Shown: positions 26,641 through 36,262, counted from the first letter of the stretch. The stretch: DNA of 64,000 nt from Bifidobacterium lemurum (GCF_014898175.1 NZ_CP062948.1:124001-188000), one strand, 5' to 3'. Translations and numbers: made by a program. The notes: generated by a model not told the origin, from the sequence alone.

Positions 26641-28266
26641 ATGAAACGTAGCAAGTTTATGTTGGCCGCGCTGACCTCCGCGCTCTGCCCGAATATCGCC
26701 GTCGCCGGCGTGCGCGACAACGCGACCGGCAGCGCCACGGACGAGGCCGCGGGCATCGATCAGGCGGTGCTGCAGGACGCCTCGGGCAAACTGTACGACG
26801 TATACGCCACCGATACCGAGGCCGGACGCAAGCGCCTCGCCTCCCGCGTGCGCGCGGCCCGCACACTTGCCGACGCGCGCGACCCCGGCGGATTGGGCTT
26901 CACCTTGGACCGCGTGATCGCCTTCGCCTCCGGAGATGAGCCGAACGGACCCACGGAATCCACCGCGGTGATGGTCACGCCCCACTGCGAAGGGCAGCCC
27001 CGCAGCTTGGATCTGCTCACACTGGACGATTGCGCCAGCATGGGCACCGCCATCGGCGCGATCCACCGACTGCGTCCCGATTTTCTCGCCGAGGCGAAAT
27101 ATCCGGTGTTCACCACCGGCCAGATCCGCTCGCAGCTGACCGCGTGGATCAAGCGTCTGCGCGCCGCCGGCCATGTGCCCTCCGAAATCACCAACAGCTG
27201 GGCGCGCATCATCGAAACCGAAGGCCTGTGGTCGTTCTCCACCTGCACCGTGCACGGCGGATTCTCGGACGGCGACGTGCTGTTCTCCGGTTCGACCATC
27301 ACCGCGGTCACCAACTGGCAGGATATGCAGGTGAACGATCCGGCGCGCGATCTGGCCTGGGTGTTCCTCAAGCTCGACGACGAACATCGCAACGCCGTGC
27401 TTGCCGCCTACGGACGCATGATGGGCTCCCGTCTCGACGATCTGATCATGCTGCGCGCCAACCTATGGCTGCAGATGGAGCAGGTGGGCGAATTCATCCA
27501 GGCGCTCAACCGCGCGGACAACGGCCGCATCCTGCAATTCAAGGCGCAGGTGGAGCGTCTCGCCCACCAGCTCGGCGTGCTCACGCCGGCCGGCAATGCG
27601 GCGCACGCCACGACGAACTCGACCGATGGCGCGAATCCGGCCGGAGCGCAATCGCCGTCCACCATCACCGTCGGCACGCTGCTCAACGAATCCGAACGCC
27701 GCGCCGCGCAAGCCACGCGCGCCAACGCCTTCGTCGACCAAGCGCACGAGCCTTCCGACGACACACCCGATCCCGATCGCACCGGCTCCGCGCAGATCGT
27801 CGCCACCTCACCCGCGGATGACGACACCTCCGACTCCACCGCGGACCGGCCAATCACCCCCATCGATGCCTCCGACTCCACCGCGGACCGCCCAGTCACC
27901 CCGTCCGACGCCGACTCCACCGCGGACCGGCCCGCGCTCGGCAACGCGCGCCCGCATTCCTCGGCGGAACGCTCGCCAGGCTCATCGGTGACCATCACCA
28001 TCAACGAGCTCATCGCCAGCGCCGAGCATGCGATCCAAGGCGACGGCGCCTACGCCGTGGCCAGCGCCGCGGCGCGAGCCGACGGCACCGACGAGCGCGA
28101 ACCCGTCTCTCCAAGCTCCGTCGCCCCCGGCCCCCACACCGCCACGCCGGAACGCGAGGCCGAAACCACGCTAATCCCGCTGCTGGAGCGTGAGGAGCGC
28201 GCGTTGCGCGACGCCCAGGCCGGACTGGAGGGATTCGACGAGAACGGCATGCCGATCGACCGATAA
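26641..28266 (+). CDS. APH-fold phosphotransferase-like protein with degraded catalytic residues
   Basis: The first 310 residues resemble the aminoglycoside/macrolide phosphotransferase (APH) kinase fold. IGAIHRLRPDFL is the linker helix, and the segment corresponding to the catalytic loop reads VHGGFSDGDVLFSG where family members usually have HGD.H.GN.L. The metal-binding I-D-W reads VTNWQDMQVNDPARDLAWVF. Both the catalytic Asp and the metal Asn/Asp are thus altered, so it may be a pseudokinase or bind a ligand without catalysis. The C-terminal 220 residues are low complexity, with three tandem DSTADRP(I/V/A) units near residues 400-435. The start is ATG 26641 or the GTG just before it. No clear Shine-Dalgarno is seen. 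It is divergent from the helicase gene. Confidence 0.72.
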   Translation: MKRSKFMLAALTSALCPNIAVAGVRDNATGSATDEAAGIDQAVLQDASGKLYDVYATDTEAGRKRLASRVRAARTLADARDPGGLGFTLDRVIAFASGDEPNGPTESTAVMVTPHCEGQPRSLDLLTLDDCASMGTAIGAIHRLRPDFLAEAKYPVFTTGQIRSQLTAWIKRLRAAGHVPSEITNSWARIIETEGLWSFSTCTVHGGFSDGDVLFSGSTITAVTNWQDMQVNDPARDLAWVFLKLDDEHRNAVLAAYGRMMGSRLDDLIMLRANLWLQMEQVGEFIQALNRADNGRILQFKAQVERLAHQLGVLTPAGNAAHATTNSTDGANPAGAQSPSTITVGTLLNESERRAAQATRANAFVDQAHEPSDDTPDPDRTGSAQIVATSPADDDTSDSTADRPITPIDASDSTADRPVTPSDADSTADRPALGNARPHSSAERSPGSSVTITINELIASAEHAIQGDGAYAVASAAARADGTDEREPVSPSSVAPGPHTATPEREAETTLIPLLEREERALRDAQAGLEGFDENGMPIDR

Positions 28267-28398
28267 GCGACGGGCCCACTCGGCCGCGCGTCATCCACGC
28301 CGAAGGCGTAACCCCGCGAGACAGGGGCTCACGGACGGCATAATAGGCAACAGAGATCACAAACCCGCCGGCTTGCCGGCCAATATAAGGGAGAATCC

Positions 28399-28623
28399 AT
28401 GGATATCGAACTGGGCATTCAGAACGTCGCACGACCGGTGAGCTTCAGCACCGACGCCAGCGCCGACGAGGTCAGCCAGATCATCGAGAAGGCGATGGCG
28501 GACAACCGCACCATCAACCTGACGGACGACAAGGGCCGCCGCATCGTGGTGCCGGCGGGCGCGTTGGGATACGCGCTTATCGGCTCGGAGACCAAGCACG
28601 CCGTCGGTTTCGGCGCGCTTTAA
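28399..28623 (+). CDS. DUF3107 family small protein
   Basis: A 74-aa protein matching the actinobacterial DUF3107 family: MDIELGIQNVARPVSFSTD at the start, ADEVSQIIEKAM in the middle and the motif DDKGRRIVVPAGALGYALIG. The function is unknown. In the actinobacteria it commonly lies near helicase and phosphotransferase genes like those here. AAGGGAG lies six bases before the ATG. It converges with the PHP gene, whose stop is nine bases away. Confidence 0.87.
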   Translation: MDIELGIQNVARPVSFSTDASADEVSQIIEKAMADNRTINLTDDKGRRIVVPAGALGYALIGSETKHAVGFGAL

Positions 28624-28631
28624 ACGTATCC

Positions 28632-29516
28632 TTAGGCGTATAACGGCAACACACCCCGCAGGGCGATGGCCTCGACGGTCGCATCGTCGGTGAGGTTCTC
28701 CCCCAGAGCGTTGGGTTTGCCCGCGCCATGCCAGTCGGAACCGCCGGTGACCAGCAATCCGTATCGCCGGCACAGTCCGAGCAGCCGCTCGCGCTGCTCG
28801 GGCGGGTTGCCCCGATGCCACACTTCCAATCCGTCCAGCCCCTCGTCGACCAAAGCGCGAATCTGATCGTCCGACAGGAGGTGGCGGTTGCGGCTGGTGT
28901 CTCCCGCATGCGCGACCAGAACGACGCCGCCGGCCGCTTTGACCGCGGCCACCACTTCATGCGTGGTCGGCGACGGCGTGGGGATGTAATAGCGTGATTT
29001 CGCGCTGACCGCGTCTTCGAAGGCCGCGGAACGGTCGCGGTACACGCCGGCCGCCACCAACGCGTCGGCGATATGGGGACGTCCGATGGTGGTGCGCTCC
29101 CCTTGTCTGACCTGCGCCAGCACCGCGTTCCAGTCGATGGGATAATCCTCGGCGAGCAGTTCCACCATGCGTTTGGTGCGTGCGAGGCGTGCGGCGCGGG
29201 TGTCGGCGAACAGGTCGCTGATCCGACGATTCGCGGGATCGTATTGGTAGGCGAGCATATGCACGGAGACCCTGCCGTCGACCGCGGTGACCTCCGTGCC
29301 GCGCAGCAGACGCAGGCCGTGCGTCCGCGCCGCCTGTTGCGCCTCGTCCCAGCCGGCCGTGGTGTCATGGTCGGCGATGGCCATGCCATGCAATCCCAGA
29401 CGCGCGCATTCGGCAGCCAGCGTCGCTGGGCTTTCCGTACCGTCTGAGAACGCGGTATGGCAGTGGATGTCCCATCCGCGACTCGGCGGAACAGGCATGG
29501 GTTCAGGCTGGTTCAT
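28632..29516 (-). CDS. PHP-domain metal-dependent phosphoesterase
   Basis: A 294-aa PHP-domain protein. Metal ligands are visible in WDIHCHTAFSDGTES, MAIADHDTTAGWDEA, LRLLRGTEVTAVDG, VVLVAHAGDTSRN and LLVTGGSDWHGAGKPN. The closest functional relatives are nucleotidase-like 3',5'-phosphoesterases of the YciV/RnaAM type, which is inference. The frame is open to 29717, but TACGAT lies exactly seven bases before the ATG at 29516 (29524-29529) and no ribosome site is seen, so a leaderless start is favoured. ATG 29525 is the alternative. Confidence 0.88.
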   Translation of the reverse strand: MNQPEPMPVPPSRGWDIHCHTAFSDGTESPATLAAECARLGLHGMAIADHDTTAGWDEAQQAARTHGLRLLRGTEVTAVDGRVSVHMLAYQYDPANRRISDLFADTRAARLARTKRMVELLAEDYPIDWNAVLAQVRQGERTTIGRPHIADALVAAGVYRDRSAAFEDAVSAKSRYYIPTPSPTTHEVVAAVKAAGGVVLVAHAGDTSRNRHLLSDDQIRALVDEGLDGLEVWHRGNPPEQRERLLGLCRRYGLLVTGGSDWHGAGKPNALGENLTDDATVEAIALRGVLPLYA

Positions 29517-29523
29517 ACGTTCC

Positions 29524-29529
29524 ATCGTA
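29524..29529 (-). promoter_or_regulatory. Leaderless -10 box of the PHP gene
   Basis: TACGAT on the minus strand, then GGAACGT and the ATG at 29516. Confidence 0.5.
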
Positions 29530-29604
29530 GAGCCTGATCGTCCCTCGACAGGCGTGTTTCGACGATGAATGCGCGAAAACGAGTATCGCGCGCGCCGCCA
29601 TGCG

Positions 29605-29740
29605 CGATGCGCACACGATGCTCGCACGATACATGCACGATGACGGTGCGTCGTGCGCGATACGTTTGGAATCCGCATGAGCATGCCGGTTCGGCTTGCG
29701 GTCCTATGCGGTCCCATGCGGCCCTATACGATCCTATGCG
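29605..29740. repeat. Short tandem repeats in the PHP-VKOR gap
   Basis: 29701-29740 is four tandem copies of a 10-base unit, consensus GTCCTATGCG, each with one to three changes. About 90 bases earlier, CACGAT recurs three times at 11-base spacing (roughly 29613-29645). The gap holds no gene. Both periods are close to one helical turn. Confidence 0.7.
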
Positions 29741-29812
29741 GAGGTCTTGCGATATAGTGATTTCGATTTCAAGCATCCATGAGATCCCATTCCCCGATCA
29801 AGGAGCGTGTCT

Positions 29813-30457
29813 ATGACCAGCACCGAGAACGTCATCATCGACGAACGTCCACTGCGTGGATGGCGGCACAGCGCCTGGTGGACCTATCTGGTCATGCTGG
29901 TCGCCTCCGCGGTGGCGTTGGGTGCCTCGTTCGTGTTGGCGGCGGAAACCCTGCAGTTGGCGCGCCATCCCGAATCCGTATTGGGCTGCGACGTCAACAG
30001 CGTGGTCTCCTGCTCCGCGGTCGCGCAATCCTGGCAGGCGGAGATTATCAAATTCGGCGGATTGAGCTATCCGAACGCCTTCTTCGGCATCGCCGCCGAG
30101 TCGGTGTTCGTCACCGTCGCGGTGATCGGCATGGCGAAGGTCGCGGTGCCGCGCTGGTTCGCCGTCTGCACCTGGTTCGGCGGACTCGCCGCCCTCGCCT
30201 ACGCCTACTGGCTGTTCTCGCAGTCGATGTTCGTGATCCAGGCCCTGTGCCCGTGGTGTCTGACGCTGATGTTCTCCACCACCATCCAGTTCATGGCGTT
30301 AAGCCACGCCACCGTGGCCGTGCGGAATCTGCCCGCCAAAGCCACCGGCCTGCGCACTTACTATCGTTTGGGCATCGATCTGATGATCGATGTGCTGTGG
30401 GTGGTGACGCTGGCCGTGCTGATCATCGTCGTGGAGGGGCCGGCGCTGTTCGCCTGA
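29813..30457 (+). CDS. Vitamin K epoxide reductase (VKOR) family membrane protein
   Basis: Bacterial VKOR homologues reoxidise a DsbA-like partner using quinones, supporting disulfide formation outside the membrane. The 214-aa protein has about five membrane segments. It carries the loop cysteine pair in LGCDVNSVVSCSAVAQSW and the redox motif CPWC in a later segment (IQALCPWCLTL). I chose ATG 29813 over GTG 29807 because AAGGAG ends seven bases before it. No DsbA or thioredoxin-like partner gene lies alongside. It converges with dapF, with only seven bases between the genes. Confidence 0.9.
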   Translation: MTSTENVIIDERPLRGWRHSAWWTYLVMLVASAVALGASFVLAAETLQLARHPESVLGCDVNSVVSCSAVAQSWQAEIIKFGGLSYPNAFFGIAAESVFVTVAVIGMAKVAVPRWFAVCTWFGGLAALAYAYWLFSQSMFVIQALCPWCLTLMFSTTIQFMALSHATVAVRNLPAKATGLRTYYRLGIDLMIDVLWVVTLAVLIIVVEGPALFA

Positions 30458-30464
30458 CCGCATC

Positions 30465-31412
30465 CTAACGCAGCGCGATATCCCCCACCAGCGTCGCCGA
30501 TCCGGTAAGCGTCACATTCGCGTCGGTCACGTCGACGCGCAGTATGCCGCCGCGCACGGTGATATCCCAGTGGTCGACGCCGGTGAGCGCGCGCAGGGTA
30601 ATCGCGGTGGCGCACAGACCGGTGCCGCAGGACAGCGTCTCGCCGCAGCCCCGCTCATGCACGCGCATGACGGCCTTGCCCTCACGCGTGCTGGCGTTCA
30701 CGGCGTCGATGCGCACGAACTCCACGTTCTGGTCGCTTTCGATCGCCGGCGAGACCCGCGGTTTGACCGTCAGATCCAAATCGTCCACATCCGGCAGCGT
30801 GGAGCCCAGCAATTCGGCGACGGACGCGCCGTTCAGAGCGCCGGAAGCGAGCAGACGCCCGTCCGCACCGGTCACCGCGACCACATGGGGGTTGCCCATA
30901 TCCACGAAGGTGCCGCGCGCCGAACCGGGCGTTCCCGCGAGGGAGACCTCATACGCGCCGAGTTCCCCGATGCGCCACGCGCCCATATCCACGCGCAGCA
31001 CATCGCGCCCATATGGTTCCACATCCCCCAAGGGGGTAAGCGTCTTCACGCCGGCTCGCGTGCCCAAGCGGAAAGGCTCGCCGCCGTTCGCAAGTCCGCG
31101 GTCCATCGCGAACAGGGTGATGGCGCGCGTGCCGTTGCCGCACATCTCGGCCAGCGAGCCGTCGGCGTTGCGGTAGTCCATGAACCATACGGCGCCGCCC
31201 GCCTCGCATGCCGCGCGTTGCGCCTCGTCGAGATCCGACACCGACCGGGGATGGGCCAGACGGATCAGTCCGTCGCCGCCGATGCCGCGATGGCGGTCGC
31301 ATAGGAAGCGCACCTCGTCCGCCGTCGGTTCGAACCCGCCGGTCGGATCGGCGTAGACGACGAAATCATTGCCTGTGGCGTGGGCCTTGGTCACATGGTG
31401 AGGAATGGTCAT
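30465..31412 (-). CDS. dapF: Diaminopimelate epimerase
   Basis: DapF converts LL- to meso-diaminopimelate for lysine synthesis and, in many bacteria, peptidoglycan cross-linking. Both active-site cysteines are present: [21 protein letters not shown] and [31 protein letters not shown] and [10 protein letters not shown] are further family motifs. Length 315 aa. The start ATG 31412 has TATGCT exactly seven bases upstream (31420-31425) and no Shine-Dalgarno, so the mRNA is probably leaderless. It is divergent from murI, another cell-wall amino-acid racemase/epimerase, with 80 bases between them. Confidence 0.94.
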   Translation of the reverse strand: MTIPHHVTKAHATGNDFVVYADPTGGFEPTADEVRFLCDRHRGIGGDGLIRLAHPRSVSDLDEAQRAACEAGGAVWFMDYRNADGSLAEMCGNGTRAITLFAMDRGLANGGEPFRLGTRAGVKTLTPLGDVEPYGRDVLRVDMGAWRIGELGAYEVSLAGTPGSARGTFVDMGNPHVVAVTGADGRLLASGALNGASVAELLGSTLPDVDDLDLTVKPRVSPAIESDQNVEFVRIDAVNASTREGKAVMRVHERGCGETLSCGTGLCATAITLRALTGVDHWDITVRGGILRVDVTDANVTLTGSATLVGDIALR

Positions 31413-31419
31413 ACGCCCC

Positions 31420-31425
31420 AGCATA
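31420..31425 (-). promoter_or_regulatory. Leaderless -10 box of dapF
   Basis: TATGCT on the minus strand, then GGGGCGT and the ATG at 31412. Confidence 0.5.
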
Positions 31426-31492
31426 CCCGCCACCATGCCGGCGTACCCGCATGCGACGGTGTAGTCTGGAAACGTTTGGCAAGGAGGTTGCG

Positions 31493-32272
31493 ATGGCTTC
31501 GACGGCGCCGATCGGCGTATTCGATTCGGGATTGGGCGGCATCTCCGTGGTGCGCGAACTGCGGCGCGAGCTGCCCCACGAGCGTGTGCTCTATTTCGGC
31601 GATTCCGCCAACGCCCCTTACGGCACCAAAACGCCGGACCAGGTGCGGGAGCTGAGCTTCGCCATCGTGGAACGGTTCGTGCGGCAGGGGGCCAAGGCCG
31701 TGGTCATCGCCTGCAACACCGCCACCTCCGCTTCGGTCAACGAGCTGCGCGAGCGGTACGACATTCCCATCATCGGCATGGAGCCCGCGCTGAAGGTCGC
31801 CTGCGACCGCGGACGGGGACGACGCCAGCGCGTGATCGTCGCCGCCACTCCCCTGACGCTGCGCGAACGCAAATTCGCCGCGCTGATGGAACGATTCACC
31901 ACCGACCATACGATTTTCCCCGAACCCTGCCCCGATCTGGTCGAGATCGTGGAGTCGGGCGGATTGGGCGACCATGACATGGTGATGGGTACGCTGCACC
32001 GCTACTTCGACCGGTATGATCTGGCCTCCATCGACGCGGTGGTGCTGGGATGCACGCATTTCGTGTTCTACCGCGACCACTTCCGCGAACTGCTGCCCGA
32101 GTCCGCCGCGGTCATCGACGGCAACGAAGGCACCGTGCGGCACTTGTCGGTGGTGTTGGAATCGTTGGGGCGTCTCGCGCCCGATTCGCAGAACGGTTCG
32201 GTCGATCTCGCCAACTCCGATCCTTCCGACCGTGTCGCCGCGTTGGCGCGCTCGCTGCTGGACGCCGCCTGA
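31493..32272 (+). CDS. murI: Glutamate racemase
   Basis: MurI makes D-glutamate for peptidoglycan without cofactors. The 259-aa protein shows [32 protein letters not shown], the first catalytic Cys in [13 protein letters not shown], and the second in [23 protein letters not shown] sits before the ATG at 31493, and a TAGTCT -10 box lies near 31462. The long open frame beginning at 31208 overlaps dapF and is not used. It is paired divergently with dapF. Confidence 0.96.
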   Translation: MASTAPIGVFDSGLGGISVVRELRRELPHERVLYFGDSANAPYGTKTPDQVRELSFAIVERFVRQGAKAVVIACNTATSASVNELRERYDIPIIGMEPALKVACDRGRGRRQRVIVAATPLTLRERKFAALMERFTTDHTIFPEPCPDLVEIVESGGLGDHDMVMGTLHRYFDRYDLASIDAVVLGCTHFVFYRDHFRELLPESAAVIDGNEGTVRHLSVVLESLGRLAPDSQNGSVDLANSDPSDRVAALARSLLDAA

Positions 32273-32375
32273 GCCACGGTTTTCCAGCCGATTGCGCTTT
32301 AGGCGAGTCGACGCGGGTTTGTCCGCGATACGCGCGTAATCTCGATATCAAGTCGTAAAGAAAGGGGACGTTCTC

Positions 32376-33224
32376 ATGGCCAAGGGTACCGCGTTGATCG
32401 ATGTGGGAGGCGGATTCCGCGCGATTTTCGGATGCGGGGTCATGGATCGGCTGATGGAGGCCGGCATCGACTTCGACCATTGCTACGGGGTGTCCGCGGG
32501 AGCGGCCAATATGACCTCGTATATCGCGCATCAGCGGGGGCGCAACCACAAGTTCTACACGGAGTACGCCTTCCGCAAGGAGTATGCGAGCGTGAACAGC
32601 TTCGTGAAGAACCACAACTTCGCGAACCTCGACTACATCTACGGCACGCTGAGCAACCACGACGGCGAATATCCCGTGGATTACGAAGCGTTCGCGGCGA
32701 ATCCGACCCTGTTCACGGTGGTGGCGTGCAACGCCGAGGACGGTTCGACCATGTATTTCGACAAGTCCCGCGTGCGGTATGACGATTTCGATGTGGTCAA
32801 AGCCTCGTCGGCCGTGCCGGTGGCATGCGAGCCGTATGTGATCGACGGCGTGCCGTATTTCGACGGCGGCATCGCCGACCCGGTTCCGGTGCAAAAGGCG
32901 TTGGACGACGGCTATGAGCGCGTGGTGGTGATCCTCTCGCGTCTGAGGGACGAGGTCCGCGAGCAGAAGAAGGACCTCGCCCCGGCGAAGGTGCTGGAGC
33001 GCTTCTATCCGGCCGCGGCCGAGAGACTGCGCGAACGCTATCGCACCTACAACGACGAGGTGGCGCTGGCCAAGGAATACGAAAAGGACGGCCGTGTGCT
33101 CATCGTGGCGCCTGAGGACCTCTATGGCCTGAGCACCCTGAGCAAAAGCTTCGAGGGACTGGAGCGCATGTACCGCGCCGGTTACGCCGCGGCCGAACCC
33201 ATCAAGGAGTTCCTGAACTCATAA
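32376..33224 (+). CDS. Patatin-like phospholipase family protein
   Basis: A 282-aa patatin-fold acyl hydrolase. The catalytic dyad is visible as the nucleophile elbow YGVSAGAANM and the Asp in PYFDGGIADPVP. The oxyanion glycine-rich start is LIDVGGGFRAIFGCGVMDRL. It has no signal peptide or membrane segment, so it probably acts on lipids at the inner face of the membrane, as in RssA/YjjU-like proteins. AAGGGG precedes the ATG. The gene stands alone between murI and a convergent SPFH gene, with a shared terminator at its end. Confidence 0.9.
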   Translation: MAKGTALIDVGGGFRAIFGCGVMDRLMEAGIDFDHCYGVSAGAANMTSYIAHQRGRNHKFYTEYAFRKEYASVNSFVKNHNFANLDYIYGTLSNHDGEYPVDYEAFAANPTLFTVVACNAEDGSTMYFDKSRVRYDDFDVVKASSAVPVACEPYVIDGVPYFDGGIADPVPVQKALDDGYERVVVILSRLRDEVREQKKDLAPAKVLERFYPAAAERLRERYRTYNDEVALAKEYEKDGRVLIVAPEDLYGLSTLSKSFEGLERMYRAGYAAAEPIKEFLNS

Positions 33225-33236
33225 ACGGACGGACGT

Positions 33237-33266
33237 GCCCTCCGCGCTGAGACCCAGGCGGAGGGC
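33237..33266. terminator. Bidirectional terminator between patatin and SPFH genes
   Basis: GCCCTCCGC (33237-33245) pairs with GCGGAGGGC (33258-33266) around a 12-base loop, midway between two convergent stop codons. Confidence 0.75.
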
Positions 33267-33289
33267 GCGAGAGGACAAGTCCGGTTTCG

Positions 33290-34228
33290 TTACTTGACGA
33301 AGCCGGGTTCGCTGGTCGAATTGGCGGTGAGCATGGCCTTGGTGATCTGCTCGTAGAGGTCCTGGTAGCCGCCGGGCGTGGAGGCCGGCAGCACCACGGT
33401 TTTGGCGTTGTTCGACTCGGACAGCGAGCGCATCACGTCGAGATACTGGTTGAACAGCACCACGTTGTTCACGTCGGTGATGTTCATGCCCACGGCCTGC
33501 AGGCTTTTGATCTGGTCGACGATGCCGTTGGCGATCTCACGGCGGTAGTTGGCCTGTCCCTCGCCCTGCAGGCGGGTTTTCTCCGCCTCGGCGGCGGCCT
33601 GCGTCTCGATTTGGATGCGCTGGGCCTCGGCGCGCTGGCGGGTGGCCTCCTTCTCGCGCTGGGCGGCGTTGATGGAGTCCATCGCGTTCTTGACCTGCTG
33701 GCTGGGATCGATGGTGGTGATCAGGGTTTTCACCACGGTGAAGCCGAAGCGGGCCATCTCCTGTCCGACGGTTTTCTGCACGTCGGAGGCCACGTCGTCC
33801 TTGCGGGCGAAGGCGTCGTCGAGGGTGAGCGCCGGAATGGCGGAGCGCAGCGCGTCCTCCATATAGGAGCGCAGCTGTCCGGCCGGATCGCGCAGCTCGT
33901 AGTACGCGGTGGCCACATTCTGCGCGTTGACGCGGAACTGCGTGGATGCCACGACGGTGACGAACACGTTGTCGAGCGTTTTGGTCTCCAGCTGCACGTT
34001 GAGCTGGTTGACGCGCATATTCGTCTTCATCGCGATGCGGTCCACGAACGGAATCCGAACGTGGATGCCGGCGAACTGCACCTTATGCAGTTTGCCGAAG
34101 CGTTCGATGATGTACGCCTGCTGCTGCGGCACGATGAAAATCGCCGCGAACAACAGCACCACGATCAACGCCAGCACCACAACACCTATCAGCATCGCCG
34201 CTCCTATCATTCCCAATGTCGTTGACAT
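33290..34228 (-). CDS. SPFH/Band 7 (stomatin-like) membrane protein
   Basis: The 312-aa protein has one N-terminal membrane segment (IGVVVLALIVVLLFAAIFIVP), then an SPFH domain starting QQQAYIIERFGKLHKVQFAGIHVRIPF. A long coiled-coil region rich in Ala, Glu and Gln follows (EKEATRQRAEAQRIQIETQAAAEAEK). This is the architecture of stomatin/QmcA-type scaffolds that form membrane microdomains. GAAGGGAA precedes the ATG at 34228. The usual partner, an NfeD protein, is not visible nearby. Confidence 0.9.
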   Translation of the reverse strand: MSTTLGMIGAAMLIGVVVLALIVVLLFAAIFIVPQQQAYIIERFGKLHKVQFAGIHVRIPFVDRIAMKTNMRVNQLNVQLETKTLDNVFVTVVASTQFRVNAQNVATAYYELRDPAGQLRSYMEDALRSAIPALTLDDAFARKDDVASDVQKTVGQEMARFGFTVVKTLITTIDPSQQVKNAMDSINAAQREKEATRQRAEAQRIQIETQAAAEAEKTRLQGEGQANYRREIANGIVDQIKSLQAVGMNITDVNNVVLFNQYLDVMRSLSESNNAKTVVLPASTPGGYQDLYEQITKAMLTANSTSEPGFVK

Positions 34229-34372
34229 AACCGTTCCCTTCATGAGGCGCCGCGGCAACCATTGCCGCGACGTCTCCCATCCTATCAACGACGTTCGCGA
34301 ACGCCGAAGTCCCGGCTTCCCTGTCATCAGACGTGTACAGCGATACCGGCGCCGGCCGACGCAAGCCTTGGC

Positions 34373-35566
34373 TCAACGGAGGATGTCCGCGATCCGGCGC
34401 ACGGCCTCGCGCAGCTCGTCATCGGATCTCAACAGGCTGAATCGCACGTACCCGACCCCCGTCGAACCGAAACACGAGCCAGGCAGCGCGGCGACGTGAG
34501 TCCTCTCCAACAGGAGGTCGGCGAATCGTCCGCCATCATAGCCGGCCGGCGCATGCGCCCACACATAAACGCCGCCCGGCGAGTCGAACACGTCGAGGCC
34601 TGCGGCGCGAAGCCCACGCGCCACTATGCCGCGCCGACGCGCGTAGCGTTCCGCCAGTTCGGCCACATGGCTTTGGTCGCCACGCAATGCCACGATGCCG
34701 GCATCCTGAACGCTGCCGGTGATCATGGAGCCCATCTGATAGTGGTATCGCTTGAGATGCGCGATGATATCGTCGTTGCCCGCGACGAAACCGGCACGCC
34801 ATCCCGCCATCGCGTACATTTTCGACAGCGAGCACACCTCCACCGCCACATCGCACGCCCCCGGCACGGCGAGAACGCTTGTCTGCTGCGCATCGGCGCC
34901 GTTTCCGCCCACGCCGAGTCCCGCGTAGGCGAAATCCTGGACGACCACGAAACGATGCCGACGGGCCAGATCCACCGCTCGCCGCAGGAAATCAAACGGA
35001 GCCTGCGCTCCGGTGGGATTGTTGGGATAGTTGAGCACCAGAACCTTGACGCGCTCCCACACCTCTTGGGGAACCGCTTCCAGATCGGGCAGGAAATCCC
35101 GCTCCGCCAATGCCGGAAGCAGCACCTCCTCGGCTCCCGCCATCACCGACATGCAATGGTACGACGGGTAATACGGATCGACGAACGCGACGGCGTCCCC
35201 CGGATCGACAAGGATGGAGAACAGTCCGGCCAGACCATCGACCGCCCCCTCCACCGCGAACAATTGGCTGGTCCAGTCAAGATGAACCCCATGCACACGG
35301 GCGTACCAGTCGGCGGCGGCCTCCAGAAACTCCGGCTTGCCGTCGAACGGCGTGTACCGCGCGTTCGCCGGGTCGTCGACGGCTTTTTTCGCCGCCTCGC
35401 GGATGAACTCGGCCGGATACGCGTCCGGATTGCCTTTCGCCAGATCGATCACGTCGTGTCCTTCGGCGACGGCGGCGGCGACCTTGCGATCCATATCGGC
35501 GAAGACGTTCGGCGGAATCGAACGGGCCACCGTGGAGAATCCCACGGGAGAGACATGTGACGCCAT
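34373..35566 (-). CDS. PLP-dependent class I/II aminotransferase
   Basis: A 397-aa fold-type I aminotransferase. VIDLAKGNPDAYP and LNYPNNPTGAQAP are class I markers. The pyridoxal lysine lies in CSLSKMYAMAGWRAGFVAGN, and the C-terminal Arg-containing GVGYVRFSLL binds substrate carboxylate. It directly precedes metI on the same strand, with 24 bases to the metI stop, downstream of a methionine importer. A role in methionine or related amino-acid transamination is plausible but inferred. AAAGGAG precedes the ATG. Confidence 0.87.
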   Translation of the reverse strand: MASHVSPVGFSTVARSIPPNVFADMDRKVAAAVAEGHDVIDLAKGNPDAYPAEFIREAAKKAVDDPANARYTPFDGKPEFLEAAADWYARVHGVHLDWTSQLFAVEGAVDGLAGLFSILVDPGDAVAFVDPYYPSYHCMSVMAGAEEVLLPALAERDFLPDLEAVPQEVWERVKVLVLNYPNNPTGAQAPFDFLRRAVDLARRHRFVVVQDFAYAGLGVGGNGADAQQTSVLAVPGACDVAVEVCSLSKMYAMAGWRAGFVAGNDDIIAHLKRYHYQMGSMITGSVQDAGIVALRGDQSHVAELAERYARRRGIVARGLRAAGLDVFDSPGGVYVWAHAPAGYDGGRFADLLLERTHVAALPGSCFGSTGVGYVRFSLLRSDDELREAVRRIADILR

Positions 35567-35590
35567 CGCGGGCGCTCCTTTCCTTGAGGC

Positions 35591-36247
35591 TCAGTGCGTG
35601 GCCTTGCGGGCGCACCAATCGCCCGCCCATTGGATCAGTTGGACCAGCGCGATGAGAATGACGACGATCACGACCAGCACGCCGGTCTCATAGCGGTTGT
35701 AGCCGTATTGGATGGCCATGTCGCCGATGCCGCCGGCACCGATGGTCCCCACCATCGCGGAGTATCCGATCAGGGAGATCACGGTGAGCACCACGCCGCG
35801 GATGAACGAAGGCAGGGCCTGCGGAAACACCGCGTCGAGAATCACCTGGCGGACCGTGGCGCCGGTGGATACGGCCGCCTCCAGCAAACCGGAATCGACT
35901 TCGGCAAACGCGCTTTCCGCGATGCGGGCGAAGAACGGAACCGCGGCGATCGACAAGGAGATGGCTCCGCCGGTGGGCGTGTAGGGATCCCCCACCAGAA
36001 ACTGCACGACGGGAATCAACACCACCATAAGGATGATGAACGGCATCGAACGAATCGCGTTGACGACGAATCCCACAACGGCGTTCACGACATGGTTCGG
36101 GGCGAACAGGCGGTTCTGCGTCAGATACAGCACCAAAGCCACCAGCGTGCCCAACGTCACGCCGATCAGCGTGGACACCGCCACCATATACGCGGTGTCA
36201 ATCAGCGCCTGGCCGAGATTGTTTCGCAGAATTTCCCAAGTATCCAT
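35591..36247 (-). CDS. metI: Methionine ABC transporter permease MetI
   Basis: A 218-aa inner-membrane permease with five to six hydrophobic segments. The ABC-permease EAA-type loop is VSTGATVRQVILDAVFPQALPSFI, and the usual MetI start is ILRNNLGQALIDTAYMV. It follows metN by 15 bases with GGAAGG before the ATG and works with MetN (ATPase) and MetQ (lipoprotein) to import methionine. Confidence 0.93.
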   Translation of the reverse strand: MDTWEILRNNLGQALIDTAYMVAVSTLIGVTLGTLVALVLYLTQNRLFAPNHVVNAVVGFVVNAIRSMPFIILMVVLIPVVQFLVGDPYTPTGGAISLSIAAVPFFARIAESAFAEVDSGLLEAAVSTGATVRQVILDAVFPQALPSFIRGVVLTVISLIGYSAMVGTIGAGGIGDMAIQYGYNRYETGVLVVIVVILIALVQLIQWAGDWCARKATH

Positions 36248-36262
36248 CCCATTGCCTTCCTT

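Noticed and set aside
24907..27387. 826-codon reading of the helicase gene
   Set aside because: The first 295 residues are antisense to the APH-fold gene, and Walker A lies at the normal distance only from the start at 26502.
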